Assembly: GCF_030269925.1 (NCBI RefSeq)
Contig: NC_085121.1
Location: 9,999,501-10,063,500 of the forward strand
Direction: 5' to 3'
DNA: 64,000 bases
Source: Bombyx mori
Taxonomy: Eukaryota; Arthropoda; Insecta; Lepidoptera; Bombycidae
The translations under genes and the position numbers were made by a program. The notes beneath the pieces are model-generated. The model made no database searches, was not told the origin of the DNA, and worked only from the letters and a program-made list of their open reading frames with translations. Positions 20,454-31,800 of the stretch are shown piece by piece. The stretch's first letter is position 1. The number at the start of each line of letters is the position of its first letter.

Positions 20454-21557
20454 CACGTCGTCACTAGGATCCGACGGTTGGGGCTCGAGGTGGCGCTCGA
20501 CAAAACCCAGGCCCTGATGTTTCACGGGCCGGGACGAGCGCCGCCTGTGGGTGCCCACCTCGTGATCGGAGGCGTCCGCGTCGGGGTCGGGGTGACCGGT
20601 CTTCGGTACCTCGGCCTCGAACTGGACGGTCGGTGGAACTTCCGCGCTCACTTTGAGAAGTTGGGCCCTCGGCTGATGGCAACGGCCGGCTCTTTGAGCC
20701 GGCTCCTTTCAAACGTCGGGGGTCCCGATCAGGTGGCGCGCCGCCTCTACATGGGGGTGGTGCGGTCGATGGCACTATACGGCGCGCCCGTATGGTGCCA
20801 CGCCCTGACCCGCCAGAACGTCGCCGCGCTGCGACGTCCGCAGCGCGCGATCGCGGTCAGGGCGATCCGAGGATACCGCACCGTCTCCTTCGAGGCGGCG
20901 TGCTTGCTCGCCGGGGCGCCACCCTGGGACCTGGAGGCGGAGGCGCTCGCTGCCGATTACCGGTGGCGTAGCGACCTCCGCTCTAGGGGGGAAGGGCGCC
21001 CCGGCGAAGGAGTAGTTCGAGCGCGGAGGCTCCAATCTCGGCGGTCCGTGCTGGAGGCGTGGTCTCGCCGCTTGGCGGACCCGTCGGCCGGCCTCCGTAC
21101 CGTCGAGGCGGTCCGTCCGGTCCTCGCGGACTGGGTGGGCCGCGACCGCGGATGCCTCACCTTCCGGCTGACGCAGATGTTGACCGGCCATGGGTGTTTT
21201 GGCCGGTACCTCTTTAAGATAGCCGGAAGGGAACCGACGGCGCAGTGCCACCACTGCGCGGACCGCGACGAGGAAGACACAGCGGAACACACGCTGGCGC
21301 GTTGCTCTGGATTCGAAGAGCAACGCGCCGCCCTCGTCGCGGTCATTGGAGAGGACCTTTCGCTGCCGCGCGTCGTGGCTACGATGCTCGGCAGCGACGC
21401 GTCCTGGAAGGCGATGCTCGACTTCTGCGAGTCCACCATCTCGCAGAAGGAGGCGGCGGAGCGAGAGAGGGAGAGCTCTTCCCTTTCCGCACCGATCCGT
21501 CGCCGTCGAGCCGGGGGCCGGAGGCGGGAATACGCCCGTACGTCCCGGCCCCTGTAG
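20454..21557 (+). pseudogene. R1-clade reverse transcriptase C-terminal fragment
   Basis: The frame is open from the first base of the insertion to the TAG at 21555-21557, about 367 codons, with no internal stop. It reads IRRLGLEVALDKTQALMF at the start (just past the RT active site), then LRYLGLELDGRWNF, VRSMALYGAPVWCHAL and the C-terminal zinc-knuckle motif CHHCADRDEEDTAEHTLARC, typical of R1-clade proteins. It ends in a basic tail (RRRRAGGRRREYARTSRPL). Codon use and GC content differ sharply from the host DNA. No intact start or active site, so non-functional, but recent by frame integrity. Confidence 0.9.
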
Positions 21558-22090
21558 GTGGCGGCCTCCCCCCGGTGAAGGTCAAGGGGCGACCTGAGGG
21601 GGTGAGGCCGCGCGGCGCGCTACCAGCACTCTAGCGCGCTGCCGTGGAGTGAATAGAGCGACCGGTCGACGGTGTATCGCGTCCCGACCCGGCAGGCTGG
21701 TTCTGGTCCAGCGGGGTATTCCGGGACACCAGCGGCACCGTCTGGGCGGCCCGACGGGCTGCCGTACCGAGACGGCTGACGTTTTAGAGCCTTCGATTCG
21801 CCTCGAAGGCTCCGTCGGCTGGGCGTCCTTGGGGTGAGCCGCGCCGTCTGGTTGTAGTGTTGACCGCGGTAGCCCCCCTACCTCATCCGGGTTCTGACCT
21901 CGGAGGGGATCGGACGTCGGGTGTAAGAGTGCAGAGGAGTCGTTTAGTGGGTGGGCTCTAAAATCCTTGGGCCCGCGGTCTGCTCACAACACCATGCAGA
22001 TCGTTGAGTCTCACATACCCCGCGCGCCCCTTTTGCCCGGGGACCTCGTAGGAGGTTCGGCCCTCTACCCGAAAAAAAAAAAAAAAAAAA
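20454..22090 (+). mobile_element. 5'-truncated R1-clade non-LTR retrotransposon
   Basis: A 1637-bp insertion, strikingly GC-rich against AT-rich flanks, ending in about 20 A's and bounded by perfect 16-bp target duplications. It contains the RT C-terminal frame (20454-21557) and a GC-rich 3' UTR of about 500 bp. Truncation lies just downstream of the RT catalytic region. Composition and the C-terminal CCHC-type motif place it in the R1 clade (TRAS/SART/R1 group); the exact family was not determined. The insertion site is not telomeric repeat or rDNA. Confidence 0.93.
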
Positions 22091-22106
22091 AGGTAATAAA
22101 TAGCTT
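22091..22106. repeat. 16-bp target-site duplication of the R1-clade LINE (right)
   Basis: Exact copy of 20438-20453. Confidence 0.95.
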
Positions 22107-22965
22107 AAGTTTTCAATCGCCTGTTTTGATTAGGCGATACTAAGCGCATCTGTAATATTAATTAGACACGCCGATTGAAAATACAATTTAAATTCGGGTC
22201 ATGTTCAGAGCACAACCATTTATCACGAGGGCCACACGTCAAATATCATCTGCAAAAAGATGCGACTAAATGAACAAATTTAGATTCCAATGCGCGTGAT
22301 CGATTGACCTACACATATCGAAGTCTATAGATCATCTCGGCATTGAAAATAATATTATTGTGCGTGAGTAAGACAAAATATAATTAATGTTCTTCTTAAT
22401 TCGAATTGGTCCGGCGTAGACATGTTGGCGTCGTTCCGTCGCAATAAACAAAAGATTAAAAACTTTTTCATAATACACGTGTTTTTATACGTTCACGTAA
22501 AATGTTTGTAGAAACGTGCTATTAATCATTCGATGAATGTATTGTTGCATCTGTCGTGTCGGCTTGTATAGCTCTTGAGAGCCTTGCTATTGTTGCTGAA
22601 AATGCATACGTTTTGATAACTGCAAAAAACGGCCATTGCGCCACCTGTGCTCAAAGATAACGGACAGATCCTATTGAATAAAAACGAATATAAAATACAT
22701 TAGTGAATTTAGAATTATTAGATTTTTTGGAGATAAAAAGTTTGAATAATGAATAGTTCATCCGATGAATAGTGAGTTAATGAAATGAATACATGGTTAG
22801 TTTTGTGTAGCTTTGTTTCAAAATAATCGCTTTCTGAACTTTATGCGTACCTACTGCGTTATAGATCTTTACCTTTCCTACATTTAACAATTAAAACTGG
22901 AATTTTGTCAAAGAATGCCACGGAGGTTTAGACTTGCAAACTAATCTACAGATATAATCTACGGA
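22107..22965. other. AT-rich intergenic DNA
   Basis: No gene or recognised repeat. Confidence 0.35.
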
Positions 22966-23107
22966 GTTTCTCGCCGGATCTTCCCGCTGGGTGGTAGATT
23001 CAAGAAGCACTGCTCTTGCTGTTGAGATGTTCGCAGTCTCTTAGGTTAAATCCTGTGCGTAGCTAGAATAGCCCCTTAGCCTGCCAGCGATTAAGTAGGG
23101 GAAAAAA
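22966..23107 (+). mobile_element. Diverged jockey-A 3' UTR
   Basis: 'gagtttctcgccggatcttc', 'ggtggtagattc', 'agcactgctcttgctg' and a terminal 'ttaagtaggggaaaaaac'. The distal hairpin arm is eroded. Confidence 0.65.
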
Positions 23108-25971
23108 CTGTAAAAGAAATGTGCTAGTAGTAAGCACATTTAACATATCTGAAAGAGAAATAGATATACAATCTTTGTTTATAAACTGATAGATCTGTCT
23201 ATCAGTCTGTAGGCTCAAAACTCTACTGATACTGTTGATTCTTAAAACTATTAATTTCTTATATTCTTCACTCTTTGTGTAGGTATCTCACGAAAAACTT
23301 AACATATTATAAATTTTGATGAAGCTTCTTATATTAAAACATTACTTTTACGATTTAAAGGTATGTATACAAATATGTAAATTCCAAGTAATCGCTGTGG
23401 TCGCAGACGGTTTTGACAGATGACGAGCTCGACGTGGAGTGATCAGTCACGGTCAGTGCGGCTCACGCGTCAGGCGCCGATTTCTGCTCTACACAGCTTC
23501 GTGGGAAAATCATAAATATCTAAATAGCTTTCTTTTAATAGTATCGGTACGTAATGAGCATAATTTCTGGTGTTCAGCGTGAATTGAAGACCTCAAGTGC
23601 CGTAGTATGTGCTTCTGCCCACTTTGAGACGTGATGTGAAAGTCACAATTGGTTTAAATAACGGCTATTCATAATCGCATGATTACTTGGCAACATAATA
23701 TGCCTTACACTAAGAGCAATCCGTAGAGGCTCAAAACTATCTAGTAATTATAGGTACCTATATATAAAGATACTGGATCGAACCTGAGTAAGGTAGGTAT
23801 TCTTTTTTTGCATGATTGGCATAGTTGCGGTTTACATTTGATTAAAGAACCTAATTCCAATACTTGTCATTCTTCTTCTTTACTCAATTGAATGTCGAAC
23901 TCATTTATTAAAAAATACTACTTTGAAATTAGGCGTCGATTTAAATAAAAAATGGGGCTATTGAATTAATTCAAAGAAGTCCACATTTTATTAAGGGTAC
24001 GAAGAGGAGACAAAAACAAAATAAATAATATCGTCATAACTTTAAAATTTGTGTAACTATTATTATTATGAATTATGATTGTTTTTCTAGGAATACACAT
24101 CATTTCTCCATTCCGGGCCACTAAACTCGATAGCGGGTTAACACGTCAGAAAAAAAGAAACAAACGAATGTGCGACCAGTTTTTTCGTCTGACAACACCG
24201 AACATTTCGTTTTTTATATGCGTATCATTTTGAAAATTAAATTATAGGTTATAATTTTAATATGATAGGTGCGTAATATATTTTGGAATGTTAAGATTCT
24301 TATCTTTTAAAAGCATTTATTCATTTAATAGTTTGCCGTTAATGCTTATGCAATTTGATAATAAATAATTTGTTTTTTTGTTTTAAATTAAAACGCATAC
24401 ATAAGACCAAAGGCCACAAAATGCAATTGCTTTAATGTTTGTAGTAAGAGTATACAAATGTATGGGATTAACATAAGCTTACGTAAAATAAGGCTTCTAG
24501 ATTGCGCACTGATGAGGCTTTCTTTTTAATTACTCTATTACTCTCATAGGCCAGTGAGCGGTATCATGAGTTAGTGACTGCTTCGGTAATAAATCCAAAA
24601 AGTAATATTTTTACGTAGGTTTGAATGTTAATTTGTTCTGACTCAAGTTCATGATCTCGCTGTTATTGTTTTGAAGATATAGTTATGATAGCCCGATTCT
24701 CTCGAGCTTATGCTGATCGCCCATAATTTATACTAGTTTTGATGTTATTTTTCCATTCAATATTGTGACAGGAAGATATATTTTTAAAAGGTTTAAACTT
24801 AAAATTAAGAAAACAGTAACATATTATCTTTGGTTTGTCCATGACATGTCCATGACATAATTAAATTACTTTTATGGAATATTCTTGCATTTTTATTGTC
24901 ATTATATTTTTCCAGAATTTTCAAAAACGTTATGGTTTTGGTGGTCACGGACGATTGTGTCTTATAGTAAGTAAACGTATTAAACTGTAAATCTTTCGGC
25001 ATACCTAAGTTCAAGGAAATGCTTTGTTTGAAAAAGTTTGTATATCTATCAATCATCTAACAATCGATGTCATATTATTTTAATCTCAAACTAATCAACG
25101 TTCGTGATATGTAATAATTATTTTTTTTAGAAAATCAAAACATGCGGCGTAATTACGATTTTCACAATCGATTTAGATAACGATCTACACACGAATCGGC
25201 ACCCATAAACGGGTATAGGCCACGGCGACGTTTTCAAAGCTTTTGTTTTTTGGCAACAAAAAAAAAAAGGCGGCGACGACAAAAGACAATCATCACAGAG
25301 ATCTTACTCCTAGATAAAGGAACAATAAATAACACTACAGTCACAGTCCTAAGATAATCTTTATTTTCTAATGCTCAGCAGAATGTGTTTTCGTCGTTTG
25401 GTATCATTTGTCATGTCCACGGATTCCGTAATGGATACGAAATTTTCTAGAAGTTTTCACAATCTGATGCTTTACCGATATTAAGGCGATTTTTAGGTAA
25501 TTTATACATTGGAACATTAATATTATTGAAATACCATTCGCAATGTAAATGTAAAAGATCGGGCATGTAAGAATAAAAAAAATATCATTCTATCCATAAC
25601 ACACAATTTATGGGCGTATTAATAAATAATTTAATTTCCTCGCCGCTACTAAATAAATAGTATAAGCAGGATAGGGTGAAAAAAAAAATTAAACCAAACT
25701 AAATCAGTTCCTACACCCTTACGACAAAGGGATCCGGCCGTAATACTTTATTAAATCTTCCTAAGAATTCATTATGGGCCTGTTTCTAAATTAAGTTTGC
25801 ACCCCACGCTTCACTTTACACTTTATGAGTTGTAGGTCCTCTCAAAGTTTGTACATTGATTTAGTGTTAAACGTGTAATTAAATTTATTATGAGCTTCGC
25901 TAGCTTAAATTCCGTTGTTATTCTTGGATATTTTCACTAAAATGTGGAATTTTTTTTCAGAATACATTTTT
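23108..25971. other. AT-rich intergenic DNA
   Basis: Almost 3 kb without a supported gene or clear repeat. The 83-codon minus frame at 24805-25056 has no recognisable domain and looks like chance. Confidence 0.35.
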
Positions 25972-26150
25972 TTGCCTAGATGGATGAACGAGCTGATTGT
26001 CGATCCGCTGTTAATTGGTTACCGGAGCCCATGGACTTCATCATACTGAATAAAACTGGAACACATGACTGCTTCGCGGTTCGAAGAGATATATTGGTTC
26101 TATCGTCCTTTATAACGCCTTGCCGTCAGTAATTAGGCAATTTATATTTT
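25972..26150 (-). mobile_element. Diverged Bm1 fragment
   Basis: 'tagatggatgaacgagctga', 'ggttaccggagcccatggac', 'tgactgcttcgcgg' and 'cttgccgtcagtaattaggc' follow the Bm1 order in reverse orientation. Confidence 0.6.
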
Positions 26151-26739
26151 TTCACGGATTTTTTTTTACTGTACCTTCAACTTGGCAGTCGTTCGTAAGT
26201 ATGTGCCTATGTAAATATGTTCCTTAGAAAATTCAATACTTCTTTAGGTAATTTGAACATCTGAATAGACCCATCGGTTCGTATTTCATTCATACTTGAA
26301 TCTGAAGAGACTTTGTAAAAAGGTGCTTAGGTAATATTTTAGAAATTTAAAAGGTTTCGAAGCATACTGTGCAGGAAGAATTAGATTAAAGGGTATCCAT
26401 AGTATTATGACCTAGGGTAGGCAAAAAAAACGAGAATAGTCCTGATTAGTAGTTGAATTTGATAATTTGCGCACGCATCAAGGGCCGATGACATTTAAAT
26501 GCTACTAGTGGTCCCCAGGTAGGTAGTCGATATTCGACTATAGTTAATTAAAATTATAAGTTTGTACACTATTATGATACTATTGACAAGGACTATTATC
26601 ATATTGCTAAAATCACAGATTTCGCCAATTTACTTTAGGTAAATATTATAATAATAAAGACAAATAATATTTAACCTATTCTCAATTTGATCACAGACTA
26701 TCAGGAATTAGAAAAGTTTAACAACAAACAAATAGAATG

Positions 26740-26758
26740 CATACGTGTGTGTGTGTGT
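26740..26758. repeat. GT microsatellite
   Basis: Short (GT)n run 'gtgtgtgtgtgtgt' inside the Helitron F copy. Confidence 0.7.
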
Positions 26759-26869
26759 CAAATACGTGGTAGTGTGTGTAATGTTTATTTTATTGATTTC
26801 ACGTATTTTTTATGCATTATTTAAAAAAATATTAACATTCTGCACTCCTCTATATTCTCTATAAGTGTG

Positions 26870-26903
26870 GGAAAATGCATACTCGGAGGAGTATGCATTT
26901 TCC
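26870..26903. repeat. Perfect 15-bp inverted repeat
   Basis: Arms GGAAAATGCATACTC (26870-26884) and GAGTATGCATTTTCC (26889-26903) with a 4-base loop. Other family F copies have only one version of this segment. Confidence 0.8.
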
Positions 26904-27240
26904 GCCCGCATGCATGCCCGCGCAATTTTCGGAAAAAGGGATACAAAATTTATGCTTCACATATTAATTTAAAGATTATAGATATTACCTAAAATCCTAA
27001 CCAGAATAGCTTTGATTAAAAAATATTGTTTTGATGTTAGATCCTATTCTGTATTTAGATAAGTTTAAAATACATATATAGAACACAGCTCACGAACGGA
27101 AAGTAACCGAATTCATTCAAGTTCAACAAAACCACATGTCTTCTGACAGATACGTTCAGTCGAATGTGACTAGACAAATAAAACTTCATACAAATGCAAT
27201 GAAAGAGCGCTGTAAAGACGGAAACGTGTCGACTGAAGAC

Positions 27241-27440
27241 GTTTTCCTCGGGCGGCAGGGCGTCCCGTTGCTTAGCAACGCGCCGCGGGTGGGCGTGGCA
27301 ATCGATATCACCCTCACCCAGTCACCTCCTGTCCTCACGTCGTGGTATTACTTTACAGCCTCGCCGGACCACTTTAGAGCAATTCTCAGATCTCATACTA
27401 TATCGTCATTCAAGAATCGGACCGTCTTTCCGTCGGGTTA
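27241..27440. promoter_or_regulatory. GC-rich island with an X-box-like palindrome
   Basis: An abrupt GC-rich block within AT-rich DNA. It contains CGTTGCTTAGCAACG (27266-27280), a near-perfect match to the RFX X-box layout, and 'gggtgggcgtggc'. It may be a promoter, enhancer or a GC-rich repeat end. No neighbouring exon was identified. Confidence 0.3.
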
Positions 27441-27467
27441 AGGTGTTTTATCCGGTGTAAATAACTT

Positions 27468-27706
27468 TTTTTTTGTTGCTTTGTAGATTGGACGAGCTCA
27501 CGGCCCACCTGATGTTAAGTGGTTACCGAAGCTCATAGACATCTACAACGTAAATGCCGCCACCCACCTTGAGATATGAGTTCTAAGGTCTCAGTATAGT
27601 ACAAGGGCTGCCCCACCCTTCAAACCGAAACGCATTACTGCTTCAGACATAGGGAGGGTGGTTCGTACCTATCCGTCCGGACTCACAAGACGTCCTGCCA
27701 CCAGTA
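27468..27706 (-). mobile_element. Bm1 SINE, 5'-truncated
   Basis: A T-run, then 'gacgagctcacggcccacct', 'aaggtctcagtatagtac', 'aaaccgaaacgcattactgc' and 'gtcctgccaccagtaa'. Confidence 0.9.
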
Positions 27707-28876
27707 AAGAACTATGAAAATCTTTAACTAAAACAATTTAGAACAAACTTGTATTTAAACTTTGAAGATATCTACAAAAAAAAATCTTACAAGCCGTATT
27801 TATGCATGTATCTTAACGGTAAATAATCAAATAATTTTCTTTTTTTTCTATTTCTACGTCGTCGTGGCCTAAAGAAAAATAAGCACATTCTACTCTTAGC
27901 CAGTGATGCGACTATGCCAGTACTCAAATTGTTTGTAGGTAAGGTACCACTATAACCGCAAGCAATAAAAAACAAAAAAAAACACATAGCAGTTTCCAAA
28001 ATCTGTTGTGTAAATTTTAATAGAAAATTTCTTTAAAGATATAAAGATTACCTATCAGTTCAAAGCGTGATTGATTTTCTTATTATATAAATGTCTAGTG
28101 CTATGTTCTATTCTATATAAATCTATTGCCTAAATGTAAAGGCGAAGATTGTGTGGAGAAAATTCTGTCCCAAATGACAAAAGGATTGCGTTTAAAAAAA
28201 TTCGTACAACATAGTGTGGAACTATTTTAAAGAATATTTTTAATTTCCAATTTGAAGTTCTACTGTTAATTGTATCGTAATGTTTATTGTAAATTAACTA
28301 TTGCTATATGGTGAGCGGTTTTGTAGTTTTTTTAAAAAAACTTTATTTCAATACACACTGAATTTATTTATCGTCTACAAAAATCTGATGTTACACGGAC
28401 AGAGTTACGATGTTATAAGCTTGAAGATTGATGACGAACTCCTAAGTTTCAAGGAGAAAGAGAATTTATACATGAATAGTATTTACTAAAAAATTAATAA
28501 ATGAGTCATTTAGACTATGAACCTTATTGGTAAACATATTTAGAATCCGTAAGGACACAATTAGTAAATGACGGAATTTTATCAATGTAAAAGGAATACA
28601 ATATTAACTATTGTTCTAATTCCAAATGAAGATCTGATGTAAAGTAAACAATATACATATGATTTAGTAACATGAGGAAATAAGTATGTTATATAGTAAC
28701 AATGATTTAGAACTTAAGAACTAAGAGTTAGAGTACATTATGTGTATATGAGAATTGATATATGACTTAGGTACTAGTGTGAGGGGCATAACATAACACT
28801 ATCATTAAAACATTGCAACTGAAGAACGTTATTACCACATATATTATTACTATATAGATAATTAGATACATAAAGA
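27707..28876. other. AT-rich intergenic DNA
   Basis: No supported gene. Frames at 27787-27999 and 28301-28489 are short, without domains. Confidence 0.35.
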
Positions 28877-29172
28877 AATCGTCATGGCCTAAAGGATAAG
28901 ATAATACATAATAAATAAATACATTCGTAACGATCAATGCGACTATGCCAATGATCGAATCCCGCAGGTAGGTACCAATTTCTCTAATGAAATACGTACC
29001 TACTCGATGATTTGCTAATGACTTCCCCGGCAAAGGAATAACATCGTGTAATAAAAATGAAACTTGTTAAAATTATAATTAGCGTTATTATTGGTGGTAA
29101 GGCATCTTAGGAGCCCGCACGGGTAGTTACCCCAACTCTGCTTATTTTGTGCCATGAAGCACTAAACATATT
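28877..29172 (+). mobile_element. Bm1 SINE, 5' half, interrupted by a MITE
   Basis: tRNA-like head 'gtcatggcctaaaggataag', B box 'gatcgaatcccgcaggta', then 'aggaataacatcgtgtaata' and 'ccatgaagcacta', where the MITE at 29173 begins. The 3' half continues at 29447. Confidence 0.8.
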
Positions 29173-29446
29173 AATTGAGGCCGTCAGCGCAAAAGTGGCT
29201 TAAGCATACCATAGTTCGCATGGAGGTAATGAGGTTTGAATTCACTTTTACACTGCTTTGTAAGCAAAAAGAATACGCGCAAAAATAATATTTACAAATC
29301 CATCTGTTATCTATGTGTGAAACTATGGGTAGGCCGGTTTTGCATCAAAATTTATTTATGTTTTAAACAAATTGCAGTATAGTATAGGTATAAGCACGCA
29401 TATGAAAATTGCGGGCTAGGCCACTTCTGCGCTGACAGCCTCAATT
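29173..29446. mobile_element. MITE with 27-bp terminal inverted repeats, nested in Bm1
   Basis: Left end AATTGAGGCCGTCAGCGCAA (continuing to 29199) and right end 29420-29446, which is its reverse complement with two mismatches in 27. 274 bp, non-coding. Target duplication unclear. Confidence 0.8.
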
Positions 29447-29572
29447 GTTGAAGAGCAGTTAGCCGTTGCACTGTAAAACGGTTAGGACTCACGTCTCAAT
29501 GTGGATTGTGGCGTTTACGTTGTTAATATCTGTAGCTCCATTTAACACCAGGTGGGCCGTGATTAAATTCAT
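29447..29572 (+). mobile_element. Bm1 SINE, 3' half, distal to the MITE
   Basis: 'gttgaagagcagttagccgt', 'ggcgtttacgttgttaata' and 'taacaccaggtgggccgtga' continue the Bm1 order broken at 29172. Confidence 0.75.
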
Positions 29573-29754
29573 AGTTCCTATGAACTTTCCTTGATGTTTT
29601 TTTAATAAATTGGTACATATTAGTTAATAAGACTTTTTGCGCATGCGCAAAAACCGACGCATCGTATTTCTCATTTGTGTTACACATAGATTTTGAAATA
29701 CGTTCGACAAAAAATAATAATAATTGTATCGTATAAATTGTAATGAAAAATAAA

Positions 29755-30008
29755 CTGGTGGTAGGACCTCTTGTGAGTCCGCGCGGGTAGGTACCACCAG
29801 CCTGCCTATTTCTGCCGTGAAGCAGTAATGCGTTTCGGTTCGGCAGTGTGGCAGCCGTTGTAACTATACTTGAGGCCTTAGAACTTATATCTCAAGGTGG
29901 GTGGCGCATTTACGTTGTAGATGTCTATGGGCTCCAGTAACCACTTAACACCAGGTAGGCTGTGAGTTTGTCCACCTATCTAAGCAATAAAAAAAATAAA
30001 AAATAAAA
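29755..30008 (+). mobile_element. Bm1 SINE, 5'-truncated
   Basis: 'ctggtggtaggacctcttgt' through to 'aagcaataaaaaaaataaa'. An 'aaaaataaa' on both sides may be the target duplication. Confidence 0.9.
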
Positions 30009-30410
30009 ACTGAATTAAAAACTTGTATTTCAACAACGGATTAATGAAAATCGATCTGTATGTAGCATTCTTCAATTTCGCGACATCAATGCCAAAAAGA
30101 AATCGCGTTTCCCCTCTAATTTGGATGAGGGAGTGCCTCGCGCAGCTTCTGAGGGCACTGTACCTACAATTAGTGCACAAAGGTTGGCTGTCACGTGCAT
30201 CGCAGTTCGGGGGGCAGAGGAGCGCGAATTATGACCTGTCATAAACACAACTCTGTTACTTGTGTAAACTTGTGTACGACTGTACCTGGGATATTGGATT
30301 TCGATTAATTAACTACGCGATTCTAATTTGAAGCAAAAATGAGTTTATTTTACGTTTGTACTCAACTTTATGCTGCTGTGTCTACTATTATGAAGTACAT
30401 TTATTGTAGA
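30009..30410. other. Intergenic DNA
   Basis: No supported gene. GC-richer near 30100-30240 but without a recognisable product. Confidence 0.3.
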
Positions 30411-30737
30411 CTAGCTTTTGCCCGCGACTCCGTCCGCGTAGAATAGTTACTTTGGCATAAAGCTAAATTTTAACCCCCACTTCATTTACGTAGAAAGTGA
30501 AAATATTTTTGAATTTGAATAGAATGTTAAGGAGCTATTTTAACCCCTATTTTGAAACATTCTTTATTGGTGCTGCTCCACTTGTATTGGTTTTAGCGTG
30601 ATGATTCCTTGATAAATGGGCTATCTAACACTGGAAGAATTTTTCAAATCGAACTAGTAGTTCCTGAGATTAGCGCGTTGAAACAAACACACTCTTCAGT
30701 TTTATAATATTATTCAGCTTTATAATATTAGTATAGA
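30411..30737 (-). mobile_element. Short non-autonomous Helitron, family G
   Basis: In reverse orientation it starts TCTATACTAATATTATAAAG at 30737 and ends GCGGGCAAAAGCTAG at 30411, flanked by A and T. A GC-rich hairpin (around 'cccgcgactccgtccgcg') lies just inside the CTAG end, as in Helitron 3' termini. Non-coding. Confidence 0.85.
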
Positions 30738-30941
30738 TAAAAAAGATTATGTAAGTAATCTAGTAGGTTCAGCAATACAATCCTTTGAAAACATTAGTTC
30801 GTCAGATACAATATAGTCTGTGACCGTGAAACTCATCAAAAACTTCGGCCAGGCCTCGAACGAACTAACCGCGAGTATAAAGTATCTTTTTGCGGTCAGA
30901 ATTGAATTTTTATTCTACATATAATTATTATTATGTACATG

Positions 30942-31177
30942 TAGGACCTCTTGTGAGTCCGCGCGGGTAGGTACCACCGCCCTGCCTATTTCTGCCGTGA
31001 AGCAGTAATGCGTTTCGGTTTGAAGGATGGGGTAGCCGTTGTAACTATACTGAGATCTTAGAACTTATATCTCAAGGTGGGTGGCGCATTTACGTTGTAG
31101 ATGTCCATGGGCTCCAGTAACCACTTAATACCAGGTGGGCTGTGAGGTCGTCTACCCATGTACTCATAAAAAAAATG
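30942..31177 (+). mobile_element. Bm1 SINE, 5'-truncated
   Basis: 'taggacctcttgtgagtccg' through to 'cataaaaaaaatg'. Confidence 0.9.
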
Positions 31178-31496
31178 TTAATACAAAACTTAATTACCTC
31201 GTACTCCATACAAAATTTAGCCAAACTGCTATTCTATACTTTCGTGTGTCTTATGATTTGATTAAGCTCAAACTTTGTACACTTGCAGTTGTCGTACACT
31301 TCAGTGAAAGGTTTTTGTAATATTAACATCAACACGCGGTAGTTGAATTTCTGTTTAATAGTTTTCTCAAATCGCTGTTTTTATAAATGTACCGATAATC
31401 TCAGCGTAATACGGCTAAGTTTCTTGTAATTGTAACAATAAGCGTATTATCCGCGATACTATAATAATTAGTAGATTTAATTCGCCAAGAATGATA

Positions 31497-31800
31497 AATG
31501 AGCTCAATTCCGATCCGCTGTTAGTGGTTATCCAAACGCCGACCGACAATCACCACGGGAATGCCCCTGCACATCTTGTGACATGTGATAAGAGTCTCAA
31601 TAGCTTTGATATAAAAGCCGCTTAACCCGTTAAACCGGTATATTTGATTACATTGTAGCAAAAATAGACAGGATAGTGAAATTTAACCGCCCACAAAAAA
31701 CTAATAGTAGGACTAGGAGGCCAGGTAATTAGGCGATTGGGTAGGCAAGAATAGTAGTAGCACAAAAGTACCGGAATCCAATCCCGACATCTACATATTA
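31497..31800 (-). mobile_element. Strongly diverged Bm1
   Basis: Order of Bm1 blocks can be followed ('gagctcaattccgatccgct', 'gcaaaaatagacaggatag', 'ccaggtaattaggcgat', 'ggaatccaatcccgac') but with heavy divergence; old copy. Confidence 0.5.

Larger units (their letters stand above)
26505..26975 (-). mobile_element. Helitron family F, diverged copy
   Basis: Starts ctag (26505-26508) and runs through 'tcgatattcgactatagtta', 'tttgtacactattatgatac', 'tattctcaatttgatcacag' and 'ctctataagtgtggg' to 'attaatttaaaga' before a T. Same order as the intact copy at 62932-63350. It carries an extra hairpin at 26870-26903. Confidence 0.75.

Noticed and set aside
20775..21439. Long minus-strand and shifted frames over the R1-clade LINE
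   Set aside because: Shadow frames of GC-rich DNA; the plus frame has the recognisable RT C-terminal domain and zinc-knuckle motif.
28877..29000. tRNA gene at the Bm1 heads (also 11079, 40080, 42470)
   Set aside because: A and B boxes are present, but the body is a SINE and the cloverleaf does not close; only 34735-34816 is a true tRNA.
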